Assembly: GCA_029856235.1 (NCBI GenBank)
Contig: JAHQWP010000221.1
Span: forward strand, 1-64,000
Source: Promethearchaeia archaeon
GTDB taxonomy: Archaea; Asgardarchaeota; Lokiarchaeia; Sigyniarchaeales; SOKP01
Length of the DNA stretch: 64,000 nt
Reading direction: 5' to 3'
The notes below the pieces were generated by a model. The model saw only the letters and a list, made by a program, of their open reading frames with translations, made no database searches and was not told the origin of the DNA. The first letter of the stretch is position 1. Each line of letters opens with the position of its first letter. The translations under genes and the position numbers were made by a program. Positions 8,848-17,464 of this stretch are shown here, piece after piece.

Positions 8848-9768
8848 TTGTTTACTAAGCCAATTCGTCGCATGATTCGTGATCTACATCTAGATAAAAC
8901 ATCTGGAGCAAGTGAGCTAATTAAAGCTGCTCTTGAAATATTGAAAGCTCAGTTAGATTCTATAAAAAACCCGTATATGGATATTAAAGACATCATCCTT
9001 GAATTATCTCGGGAATTACTAAATGTACGTCCTAGCATGGCACCTATAATCAACACAATAGGCTATTTCTTTCATGATCTGAAATCCTACACTAAAAAAG
9101 ATCTTCTTGAAAGATACATTAACTTTCCTCAAAAGAGGGAAAAAAGGGAAAATGTTTTATTATCATACTTTCATTCATTCTTAAACAATTATAAGGGAAA
9201 GCACCTGAATGTTATGTTAATTTCTTACAGTACAACAATTATTAAATGTTTAAAAGAAGCAAAAACGAAGAATTTCACTTTTTATATTCTAGAGGCTCGC
9301 CCTTTACTGGAAGGGCGTAGAACTGCGGAAATATTATCTTCCGATTTTGAGACTCATCTAATTACGGACTCCTCAATGGGAAAATTCATTGATTCGATTG
9401 ATATTGTTCTATTAGGTATTGACAGTATACTACGAGATGGCTCTATTGTAAACAAAATAGGTAGTCATCCTTTAGCGTGTATAGCTGCTGATAACAACAA
9501 AGAGGTTTACGCGATTGGGGATTCATATAAATACAACCTAAAAAGCCATTTTGGTCAAGAAATAATCGTCGAAGACAAGCCAATTTATGAGGTTTATAGT
9601 AAAAAAATAAAAAAAAAGTTATTTCATGTCCATAATTACTATTTCGATACAACACCTTCAAAATATCTAAATGGAATTATCTCTGATTTAGGTGTGTTAG
9701 CAATACCAGATTTCTTGAAAGAAGTTGTAAATACTATTCCATTAGACTGGTTTAAATCTTTTCTTTAA
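8848..9768 (+). CDS. eIF2B alpha/beta/delta-like protein
   Basis: A 306-residue member of the IF2B/MtnA superfamily, with an N-terminal helical region ('SGASELIKAALEIL'), 'RPSMAPIINTI', then a Rossmann-like half with 'LEARPLLEGRRTAEIL' and 'NKIGSHPLA'. Sugar-phosphate isomerases of this superfamily (MtnA, ribose-1,5-bisphosphate isomerase) carry a catalytic Cys in the strand before the helix. Here that strand reads 'MLISYSTTI' with no Cys, closer to the regulatory eIF2B subunits ('YSST' type). It is therefore probably a translation-related or nucleotide-sensing protein rather than an isomerase. The start is TTG with AAGGTGA upstream. It is followed after 19 bases by the toroid protein, so the two may be co-transcribed. 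Confidence 0.78.
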   Translation: MFTKPIRRMIRDLHLDKTSGASELIKAALEILKAQLDSIKNPYMDIKDIILELSRELLNVRPSMAPIINTIGYFFHDLKSYTKKDLLERYINFPQKREKRENVLLSYFHSFLNNYKGKHLNVMLISYSTTIIKCLKEAKTKNFTFYILEARPLLEGRRTAEILSSDFETHLITDSSMGKFIDSIDIVLLGIDSILRDGSIVNKIGSHPLACIAADNNKEVYAIGDSYKYNLKSHFGQEIIVEDKPIYEVYSKKIKKKLFHVHNYYFDTTPSKYLNGIISDLGVLAIPDFLKEVVNTIPLDWFKSFL

Positions 9769-9787
9769 GGTAAGGGGTGACTGTAAT

Positions 9788-10759
9788 TTGGAAGATTGGA
9801 AAACAAAGTTTAATTATGATCCATTAACTCCACTTATTTATAGTAAAAATGACGCAATTTTATATTTCACTAAACGAGATCTACTAGAAAAAGAAGTTAA
9901 ATCCATTGAAAATTTGTGGTCCTTACAACCCGCAATCGAGATTATTAGCAAACAACAAGAAGAAGGGTATTGGAGGTATCCTGCGTGGAAAACTAAGTTA
10001 AGTGAGCCAGAAAATTATAATCTTCTTGAAACATACAGACAATTAGGTTTTCTCGTCGAAAAATATGGTTTTAATAGAGGACATGAGGCGATTAAAAAAG
10101 CTGCTGAATATATTTTCTCTTGTCAATCGGATGAAGGAGATATTAGGGGATTTTACGGAACTCAATACAGCCCCAATTATACAGCAGCAGTAACTGAATT
10201 GCTAATTAAATCAGGATATGAGAATGATCAACGCATTGAGAATATTCTTAAATGGTTATTATCCATGCGTCAGGATGATGGAGGTTGGGCTATTGCAATG
10301 CGAACAAATGACGCCAAATACCTTGATATCGTGAGTAGCCCTATTAAATTTGAACCTAATAGAAAGAAATCCTTCTCCCATATGGTGACTGGGATAGTAA
10401 TTAGAGCATTCGCTGCACATTCTAAATATAAAAATAATGAGTCTGTAAAAGCAGCCGCTGAACTTTTAACTTCGCGATTCTTTAAATCTGATAAATACCC
10501 CGATCGCAGAGGAGTAGAATATTGGACAAAGGTATCATTCCCATTTTGGTGGACTGACATCGTATCTTCGCTTGATTCTCTCTCTAATCTAAGTTTTTCT
10601 ATAACTCATCCGCAAATAAAATTAGCACTTGAGACATTGAGAGATAAACAATCAGAGAACGGAATGTGGGACTTGAAATTGTTAAAAGGAAAAGATAAAA
10701 ATCTTTCTTTATGGATCAATTTAGCTATCTGTCGAATAGTTAAGCGCCTTTACGCTTGA
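9788..10759 (+). CDS. Prenyltransferase/squalene-cyclase-like alpha-alpha toroid protein
   Basis: A 323-residue protein with repeated helical pairs ending in QW-type motifs: 'QQEEGYW', 'CQSDEGD', 'RQDDGGW' and 'KQSENGMW'. These are the repeat signatures of terpene cyclase and prenyltransferase toroids. The cyclase catalytic DxDD-type motif is not visible, and the protein is about half the length of squalene-hopene cyclases. It may be a single toroid domain that binds or modifies an isoprenoid or glycan, or a structural protein. The start is TTG with AAGGGGTGA upstream, 19 bases after the eIF2B-like gene. It meets the MFS gene tail to tail. Confidence 0.65.
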   Translation: MEDWKTKFNYDPLTPLIYSKNDAILYFTKRDLLEKEVKSIENLWSLQPAIEIISKQQEEGYWRYPAWKTKLSEPENYNLLETYRQLGFLVEKYGFNRGHEAIKKAAEYIFSCQSDEGDIRGFYGTQYSPNYTAAVTELLIKSGYENDQRIENILKWLLSMRQDDGGWAIAMRTNDAKYLDIVSSPIKFEPNRKKSFSHMVTGIVIRAFAAHSKYKNNESVKAAAELLTSRFFKSDKYPDRRGVEYWTKVSFPFWWTDIVSSLDSLSNLSFSITHPQIKLALETLRDKQSENGMWDLKLLKGKDKNLSLWINLAICRIVKRLYA

Positions 10760-10769
10760 TTATGCAAAG

Positions 10770-12161
10770 TTATAAATCTACTTTTTCAGTCATGTAAGGT
10801 TTTAAGGTCTTTATCGCAATCGCGTAAAGAGGTATTACACTTAATTCGATAAATATTGAAATTAGGAAAGGAGCAAATGGAGCTATGTTATCATACGCAA
10901 ATCCTCCTATTATAGGTCCCAAAGCCGCACCAAATAAGCTTAACCATTGTGCCGCGCCAAAAATCTTTCCACGATGAATTTTTGATATGCGACTAAGAAT
11001 ATTTTGTAAAATCAAGTTACCTCCCCACGCAAAAGTTGAGTCGAAGAGTAAAAGAAGTCCAAACAACCAGCCCGATGTTGAATTAATTATTAACCATGTT
11101 ACGAAAGCACCTAAACTACTCACAATAGCCATCCCTAAAACAAGATTAATTCTATCAGCAATCTTGCCTAATTTAGGTGCTAATAAAAGTGAGATAATTT
11201 GACTCGGAAAATAGATTATCATTATAAGAGTTGGATCTATAACACCTAATTCGTCGTATAAATACACTTGAAAGTATGGATACGCTAACATTTGATTAAT
11301 GTTGCTAGTCATAAAAGCAAGGAGTAAGACACTGAAACCGATGAAGAATCCAATAGCTAAATTATTTCTGGATTTCAGAGGTGTGTCAGATATTACTGGT
11401 TCCTTGGAAACTACACTTGGTTCGACGGAAGATGGAAATAAATTAAATATATGTTTATCAAATGTTAAATTTTCATCCACTTTCGCATGGAAAATAAATC
11501 CTCCAAATACATTTGATGCAGCAAATAATATAAGAGGAGAATAAACTAAAAAGAGATTTTCCGGAACAAATGTATTCGCCAACCAAAATATTATAAAACT
11601 TATGATTGATCCAATAGCGTTTCCTTTTCCGATCATTCCACCACGTTTTCCAAAAGCAGAAGAACGATTAGCTTTGTTTGATTTTTCAGATATCAATGTA
11701 TCTAATGGTGTCCAAAAAAATCCAACAAAAAATCCTAAAACAAACATACCTGCAGTAAATAACACGAAAGAAGAAACGAGAATTCCGATATACATCAGGA
11801 TATAACAAGCAGCACGACCAAAACTGCCTATTAGGATTAACACTTTCCTTGAGATTCGGTCTGTTAAGAAACCTACTATGGGCGCACTAAGTAAACCCCC
11901 TATGGTCTGTATTGAAAAGGCGACTCCTAATTCTGTTTTTGAAACTCCTAATAATTGAACTGTAACATAAGGGATTAGAAATGAAAAGAAAAAGAATCCC
12001 ATGCTATTCCAAAAGATAATCCTTATCATCGGAATAAAATCAGGAGTCATTTTCACATTATTTTGATCTTCATGCTCATTAAAGTTATCGTTGTCTAATT
12101 TTCCCTCATTGGAAGTGCTTATCTTATCAGAACGACTTTTAAGATGGGAATTTTTTACCAA
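10770..12161 (-). CDS. Major facilitator superfamily permease
   Basis: A 463-residue polytopic membrane protein with about 12 hydrophobic segments and a hydrophilic, lysine-rich N-terminal tail of about 45 residues. The loop 2-3 signature 'GFLTDRISRKVLIL' and the related 'KLGKIADRINLVLG' in the second half mark it as an MFS transporter. A long polar loop (about residues 225-265) joins the two six-helix halves. Substrate is unknown. It is a different MFS subfamily from the three GPH symporters further on. The start used by the track is TTG. The alternative Met at residue 38 would remove most of the polar tail. Confidence 0.8.
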   Translation of the reverse strand: MVKNSHLKSRSDKISTSNEGKLDNDNFNEHEDQNNVKMTPDFIPMIRIIFWNSMGFFFFSFLIPYVTVQLLGVSKTELGVAFSIQTIGGLLSAPIVGFLTDRISRKVLILIGSFGRAACYILMYIGILVSSFVLFTAGMFVLGFFVGFFWTPLDTLISEKSNKANRSSAFGKRGGMIGKGNAIGSIISFIIFWLANTFVPENLFLVYSPLILFAASNVFGGFIFHAKVDENLTFDKHIFNLFPSSVEPSVVSKEPVISDTPLKSRNNLAIGFFIGFSVLLLAFMTSNINQMLAYPYFQVYLYDELGVIDPTLIMIIYFPSQIISLLLAPKLGKIADRINLVLGMAIVSSLGAFVTWLIINSTSGWLFGLLLLFDSTFAWGGNLILQNILSRISKIHRGKIFGAAQWLSLFGAALGPIIGGFAYDNIAPFAPFLISIFIELSVIPLYAIAIKTLKPYMTEKVDL

Positions 12162-12319
12162 GTAAGTAACACCATTGTTGCTATTATATTTGTAAAAGAG
12201 CCATATCCTAAATACATTATCATTTCAGCACAAAATAGTATCTTATAGATTAAAGGGAATAAACTTTTTTTGGTTGGAATACTAATCTTATTACAATTTG
12301 TAATTTTGAAAATAAAAAT

Positions 12320-13333
12320 GTGAAAATTCAAATGTTAACATCAGAACACATTAAAGAAATTTTAAAGGATCATACAATTAATCTACGATTCCATGCACGT
12401 GGAGGACAAGGAGGTGTAACGGCTTCGAATCTCTGTGTGGAAGCGTTTTATGGATACGGAGTTTGTCAGCCAAAATTTGGTGCGGAACGTATGGGAAGTC
12501 CTACTGAAAGCTATGTTAGACTTTCTGCGAATGTCGATCTAGTAAGATCAAACGAACAGGTATACGGACCTCACTTTGTTTCTGTTTTAGACGCTTCTTT
12601 GTTATCTGAAGTAGACGTAACCGCAGGTATCCCAAAAGGAGGGTGGTTAATTGTCAATACGGAGATGGATCAATTAATGATTCAAGATACAGTTAAACGC
12701 AAGGATATAAATATCGCGACTATAGATGCAACTCGAATTGCTCTTGAAGTTTTAGGGAGAAATATTACGAATACTATTATATTAGGGGCTTTAATTCGCG
12801 TATCTCATCTATTTACGCTTGAAGAGCTATCTGATGCGATAATGAAGCGGTTTAAAGGAGAATTAGCTGGAAAAAATATTCAAGCTATTAAGCAGGCGAT
12901 TGAAGAAACATGTATTTATGATATGGAAATCGAACCAGATTTCACCGTTGACAGCAAAGTTCCATGGCAACAAGTTGAATTAGGATTACCGGGCTATAAG
13001 GACTTGGATAAAGCAGGAGTATGGTATCGAGATGAACAAATCATTCCTGTAGGAAGCGACCAAGTGAATACGGGTACTTGGGGTGAATGGGAAGTATTAT
13101 GGGATGAGGAAACCTGCACTGATTGTGCTCTTTGTTGGCACATTTGTCCTGATTTTGCTATAATAAGAAAAAAAGGCGAAGATGGATTATGGCACATGGC
13201 AGGAATTGACGCATTTCATTGTAAATCCTGTTTAAATTGTTTGGAAATTTGTCCTGTAAATGCAATTGATAAAAAAATGAAACAGGGACCTGCAGCTTGT
13301 GCAGTACCCGAAGATCAAGAAGGAGGTAATTAA
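12320..13333 (+). CDS. porCD: Pyruvate:ferredoxin oxidoreductase, fused gamma-delta subunit
   Basis: A 337-residue fusion of the POR gamma domain ('RFHARGGQGGVTASN', about 22-36; 'ERMGSPTESYVR') and a C-terminal delta ferredoxin with two cluster motifs ('CTDCALCWHICP' and 'CKSCLNCLEICP'). In most archaeal PORs these are two genes. A gamma-delta fusion shortens the operon to three genes. It starts a new operon with porA one base after its stop and porB next. The GTG at 12320 and the ATG four codons later are both possible, and neither has a strong ribosome site. It directs pyruvate-derived electrons to ferredoxin. Confidence 0.87.
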   Translation: MKIQMLTSEHIKEILKDHTINLRFHARGGQGGVTASNLCVEAFYGYGVCQPKFGAERMGSPTESYVRLSANVDLVRSNEQVYGPHFVSVLDASLLSEVDVTAGIPKGGWLIVNTEMDQLMIQDTVKRKDINIATIDATRIALEVLGRNITNTIILGALIRVSHLFTLEELSDAIMKRFKGELAGKNIQAIKQAIEETCIYDMEIEPDFTVDSKVPWQQVELGLPGYKDLDKAGVWYRDEQIIPVGSDQVNTGTWGEWEVLWDEETCTDCALCWHICPDFAIIRKKGEDGLWHMAGIDAFHCKSCLNCLEICPVNAIDKKMKQGPAACAVPEDQEGGN

Positions 13334-13334
13334 A

Positions 13335-14564
13335 ATGTCAATAGAACCAATGAAATTATTCTTTAAAGAGATAAAAGAACCAATTGAAACTACTATGATA
13401 GGGAATTATGCCGTCGCTGGAGCAGTTACTCAAACTGATCCCGATGTTATTTGTGCCTTTCCAATTACGCCACAAACTCAATCTGTCGAAGGTCTATCTG
13501 ATGTAGTTCATCAAGGAAGGTTAAAAGCAGCTTTTGTAAATGTAGAATCAGAATTAGCAGCTATATCCTATTCAACTGCAGCAAGTGCAGTAGGAGCTAG
13601 AACATTCACGGCAACGGCATCTCAAGGGTATTTACTCATGACAGAGGCTTTACCTATGGCCGTTGGTTGGAGAGTTCCATTAACAATGATGATTTCAGCA
13701 AGAGCATTTAATTCACCTAATTTATCAATATGGAACTCTTGGGAATTCACTCAAACAAATTCTGAATTAGGTTGGAATACTATCGTTTCTGAAAATGTTC
13801 AAGAGACATATGATGCTGCTATCCTAGCAGTTATGATCTCGGATAATTCTTTATTCCCTACTATGTTTGTACATGATGGATTTATTATTTCGCATTCAGT
13901 TCAGAAATTAACTTTAATACCTGATGAAATCGTTCGAAAATTAACTCCCAAGAAACCTAGGCATACAATTAATACAAAGAGACCTGGAACGTGGGGAGGT
14001 ATAGTTACCCCAAGCTTTTTTATGGAAGGGAGAAAAGGTTTGGATGAAGCGAAAGAACCTGTTTTAGGAATTATGGAAAAAGCGTTTGAAGAGTTTGGGA
14101 ATGCAACTGGAAGAAAATATAACTTGATTGAGACCTATAATTTAGACAATCCTTCAAAAACAGCTTTTCTCACAATGGGTTCCATGTGTGGAAATATAAT
14201 TAGTTGGATGACCAAGAATAAGGATGTTGGATTAATCAAGATTAGAGCTTTTAGACCATTCCCTCACGAAAAACTGCAAAAAATTGTAGAGGAACACAAT
14301 ATTGAGAAATTGATTATTTTTGAAAAGTCTGATTCTTTGAATGGTATGCTTCCACCATTTTCGATGTCGATTGCTTCAGCTCTATATCCATTAGGCACCA
14401 CATTCAGAAGTTTTATTGTTGGATTAGGCGGAAGAGATGTAACACGAGATGAATTTGATGTAGCAAAGAAGAAAATGGAATCTATCAATGACATGAAAGG
14501 TAAATTGTATATGTATCTCGGTGTAAGGGAATCAAAAGAAAAAATAATGGGGGTTGATATCTAA
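13335..14564 (+). CDS. porA: Pyruvate:ferredoxin oxidoreductase, alpha subunit
   Basis: A 409-residue alpha subunit with 'CAFPITPQTQ' (pyrimidine-binding TPP half), 'NVESELAAIS' with the activating glutamate, 'ATASQGYLLM', and a C-terminal domain with 'RAFRPFPHEKL' and 'GLGGRDVT', all typical of PorA and in normal order. The track start at 13299 is inside porCD. The ATG at 13335 is chosen because GAAGGAGG lies just upstream and it begins one base after the porCD stop. The partner beta subunit follows after one base. Confidence 0.9.
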   Translation: MSIEPMKLFFKEIKEPIETTMIGNYAVAGAVTQTDPDVICAFPITPQTQSVEGLSDVVHQGRLKAAFVNVESELAAISYSTAASAVGARTFTATASQGYLLMTEALPMAVGWRVPLTMMISARAFNSPNLSIWNSWEFTQTNSELGWNTIVSENVQETYDAAILAVMISDNSLFPTMFVHDGFIISHSVQKLTLIPDEIVRKLTPKKPRHTINTKRPGTWGGIVTPSFFMEGRKGLDEAKEPVLGIMEKAFEEFGNATGRKYNLIETYNLDNPSKTAFLTMGSMCGNIISWMTKNKDVGLIKIRAFRPFPHEKLQKIVEEHNIEKLIIFEKSDSLNGMLPPFSMSIASALYPLGTTFRSFIVGLGGRDVTRDEFDVAKKKMESINDMKGKLYMYLGVRESKEKIMGVDI

Positions 14565-14565
14565 A

Positions 14566-15654
14566 ATGTCGCAACCAGAACGAAACACTATTAAGTTTGA
14601 AGATATCCTTGCTCGAGATGAAAAATGCAATGTATTATTCTTTAATTATGACAACGAAGCTTTCATGAATACAGGTATTCAAGAGTCAGGTGGAACACCC
14701 CCATATGCCTCAACGACTACTGGTCCTGGTGGAGAAAAGATACCTGGAAAGATTGGAGTAAAGCAGGATTTAGTTACTCCATTTGCGTTCTATGGTACAA
14801 AATCACTTTTCTTAGCAACGGCTAATCCTGCATTTCCTAATGATTTTATGGGTAAAGTAGCTGATGCATTAAAAACTAATGGCTCAGCGTTCATTCAATC
14901 TTATTCCGATTGTATGAGAGGATGGCGTCATGGAGCAAGTGATGCTTTGAAAATCTCAAAATTAGCTACTGAATGCGGCTACTGGCCACTATACACTATA
15001 AGAGTAAAAGACGGAGTGCCAACTTTCTCATATTATCGAGGATTAGATATCGATAAAGAGAAATTTGTTGAATATCTTAAATCTATGGGTCGGTTTAGAC
15101 ATTTATTTAAACCACAATTCCTAGAAAAAGAAATCGATGAGCTTATTTATTTTACTGAACAAAGAAATTTGAGATTAAAAGGTCTAATTGAGCAATTTGG
15201 AGCAGAAAAACCTGTCGATGTATATCGCGTTAACCGAAAAACTTTAGAACCTCAACAACACTTACATCCTGGTCATGGGTTATGTCCTGGTTGTGGAGCT
15301 GGGATGGTTTTAAACCAATTAGCAAGTGCTGCCACAGCTGTGACCGGAAATAATATCATTTATGTAAACAATACAAGCTGCTCTGAAGTTTCAACATCAA
15401 AAGATTTCGTGACTTCATGGAAAGTACCCTGGGTACATCATCTTTTCGAATCAGGAGCTACTATCGCAGATGCTATAAGTACTACCTATAAAATCCTCAA
15501 ATCAAAGGATCAATTTAGCGGTGAAATCCCTTATGTAATCCACATCGGTGGAGATGGTTCTACCTACGATATCGGGTTTCAATTCCTTAAAGCAGCTCTC
15601 ATAAGAACAAGTTCGTTCGTTGAAATGAATGAATATTTAACTAATCAGAAATAA
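14566..15654 (+). CDS. porB: Pyruvate:ferredoxin oxidoreductase beta subunit, circularly permuted
   Basis: All parts of PorB are present but in exchanged order. Residues about 12-220 correspond to the C-terminal two thirds of ordinary PorB: 'NVLFFNYDNEAFMNTGIQ', 'TATASIxxP'-like 'LATANPAFPNDF', 'GYWPLY' and 'GRFRHLF'. Residues about 232-350 correspond to its N-terminal third: 'HPGHGLCPGCGAG', 'SCSEVS', 'SWKVPWVHHLFESGA' and 'GGDGSTYDIGFQ'. The junction in the normal protein lies between GDG and YDNEAY of the TPP motif, so here the GDG (329-331) is near the C-terminus and YDN (28-30) near the N-terminus. The four expected cluster cysteines (C116, C240, C243, C272) remain. The frame is uninterrupted. 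The ATG one base after porA with a G-rich site upstream is the start (track start 14554). Length 362 versus about 300-330 usual, the surplus being a linker of about 25 residues. Confidence 0.85.
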   Translation: MSQPERNTIKFEDILARDEKCNVLFFNYDNEAFMNTGIQESGGTPPYASTTTGPGGEKIPGKIGVKQDLVTPFAFYGTKSLFLATANPAFPNDFMGKVADALKTNGSAFIQSYSDCMRGWRHGASDALKISKLATECGYWPLYTIRVKDGVPTFSYYRGLDIDKEKFVEYLKSMGRFRHLFKPQFLEKEIDELIYFTEQRNLRLKGLIEQFGAEKPVDVYRVNRKTLEPQQHLHPGHGLCPGCGAGMVLNQLASAATAVTGNNIIYVNNTSCSEVSTSKDFVTSWKVPWVHHLFESGATIADAISTTYKILKSKDQFSGEIPYVIHIGGDGSTYDIGFQFLKAALIRTSSFVEMNEYLTNQK

Positions 15655-15914
15655 TTTAATATTTATTTTTCTTATTTTTTTCATTTCTTTAAAATTTAAA
15701 GAATTTTTTAATTCATATTTGAGATGATTAATGAAAGAATAAAATCGTTAAGGGAGCAATCTTTAAGTCTAATAAATTGGAACAAAGGTCAAGAGAAAAA
15801 CTTATCCTTTTTTTCTTTTTCGAAGTATTTTTACGGAGTAAATCTAACGAAATTGAAATAATATTTTTTTTTACTTTATTTCTTTACAGCCTTAAAATAA
15901 GAAAAAAAAGATAT

Positions 15915-17354
15915 TTAAAGATTTAATTCCTTGAGCCTTTCCTTGATTATTCTGGTTTTTTCTGCTTTTAGATCGTGGACAAGAATAAATACAACGAGGG
16001 CAACGAGGGTTAATATCATAGGAATCAACGCGGTATGCATCCGGATTCCGAATTTAGCCAGTTCTGACTGACTCGAAGCAAGAGGATCAAACTGTGTTAA
16101 TGTATGAGTAATAGCAAATATTAATCCCTGGGCAATTAACGAAAATCGGATGAAAAATGTGTATACGCCCATAAAACTTCCTTCAATATGCTTTCCTGAA
16201 TCAACCACGGCTTCATCAATCGCATCAGCTAAAACGGGATGAGATCCCATTCTAAATGCACCCCCTCCTATTCCTAATATTAAAGCCGCAATTATGAAAC
16301 CTAATGTATTTTGGACGAGCATAAACGGGAGTAACCCTACTGTGTTCAACAATACACCTAGTATGAACATTTTTCGATTATTTTTCATCTTTTGAGAAAT
16401 TAAATACCAAGGAACTAGTGAAACGACCACTGCGAGGATAAACGGTGCTAGTATCAGTATAGAATCGCCCGGTTCACCATCGAGAATATATAGAGCTACA
16501 TATTGCACTGAAGCGGTTAAACTTGCTCCAATAATTCCATCCATTAAAAATACTAATATAACTACCATGAAATTCTTATGGGTTACGACGATTTTTAATG
16601 CCTGGAAGAAAGAGACAGATTTTTTCGTTTCTTGCTCTTTCACATATCGCTCCTTTAGATACCTACTCTCTCGATGTCCTGGAATTGAAGCTGCGAAAAC
16701 CACTAAATTAATTATAACAAAAATCCAAGCCATACTAGTAAAAGAAGACGCGTCTTTCTCATCAATAAGTAATGGTGGTACAATAAATCCTATTGCCGTC
16801 CCGAGAATGCCTAAAAACATTCGCCAGAATCCACTTTTTCTTCTATCGCTATCTAACCGGAATTTGTCTGGGTATAAAGCAACATGGTTCAAGTTTGTGA
16901 TGGTATAAAATAATTCGTAAAGACATGTTGATATCAGTATCCAAGCAAAGTATATCCATGCAGCATCCACTGGATCTAAATTAGGGGGACTAAAAATAGC
17001 TGCAAGAAATAACATTGTCGGTATACCTCCAATTACAAACCAAGGATACCTTTTACCAAGTCTACTCCAAAACTTTCTCGGGCGATCTGCGAGATATCCA
17101 AAAAAAGGATCGTTAACTATGTTCCAGATCGCGAATATCGTATATGCTAGAGTAATAATCCAGATGTCCAATTTCACTACGACTTCCCAGAATAAAAAGA
17201 ATAATCCTCCGTAAATTCCAGTAAAAAGTTGCCACAATAAATCTGCCATCCCATAAGAAACCATTGAACCCGTCGTTTGTTTTGTAAGTGTGGATTCAAC
17301 TTCTAAGTCATCATTTTTTGCATTCTTATTGTTTCCAGTGTCATTCATAAACAT
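15915..17354 (-). CDS. GPH-family sugar:cation symporter (MelB-like)
   Basis: A 479-residue membrane protein with about 12 hydrophobic segments. The glycoside-pentoside-hexuronide symporter signature is near residue 65-95: 'NDPFFGYLADRPRK' followed by 'GKRYPW'. Members carry sugars or related solutes with Na+ or H+. It has a polar N-terminal tail and a central polar loop. Its 5' end faces the UROD-family gene at 17465 with 110 bases between, so the two could share a regulatory region. It converges with porB across a 260-base AT-rich spacer. Start at the first or third codon (both Met). Substrate unknown. Confidence 0.82.
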   Translation of the reverse strand: MFMNDTGNNKNAKNDDLEVESTLTKQTTGSMVSYGMADLLWQLFTGIYGGLFFLFWEVVVKLDIWIITLAYTIFAIWNIVNDPFFGYLADRPRKFWSRLGKRYPWFVIGGIPTMLFLAAIFSPPNLDPVDAAWIYFAWILISTCLYELFYTITNLNHVALYPDKFRLDSDRRKSGFWRMFLGILGTAIGFIVPPLLIDEKDASSFTSMAWIFVIINLVVFAASIPGHRESRYLKERYVKEQETKKSVSFFQALKIVVTHKNFMVVILVFLMDGIIGASLTASVQYVALYILDGEPGDSILILAPFILAVVVSLVPWYLISQKMKNNRKMFILGVLLNTVGLLPFMLVQNTLGFIIAALILGIGGGAFRMGSHPVLADAIDEAVVDSGKHIEGSFMGVYTFFIRFSLIAQGLIFAITHTLTQFDPLASSQSELAKFGIRMHTALIPMILTLVALVVFILVHDLKAEKTRIIKERLKELNL

Positions 17355-17464
17355 AATTCTATTCAGTATTTTAAAAATGTTAGTATTTCAAGACAAGGTT
17401 CATTCAAGTATTTTTTTAACTTTCATTTATTATTATAATTATCAATAGAATATGGGGATCATCT

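Noticed and set aside
14566-15654. PorB disruption by frameshift or by two partial genes
   Set aside because: One uninterrupted frame with own ribosome site carries both halves, and no leftover PorB fragments are visible in the 260-base downstream spacer.
15655-15914. Possible gene or RNA in the longest intergenic gap
   Set aside because: Both strands show only short frames and pyrimidine-rich tracts; no ribosome site with an ORF of meaningful length and no stable stem.
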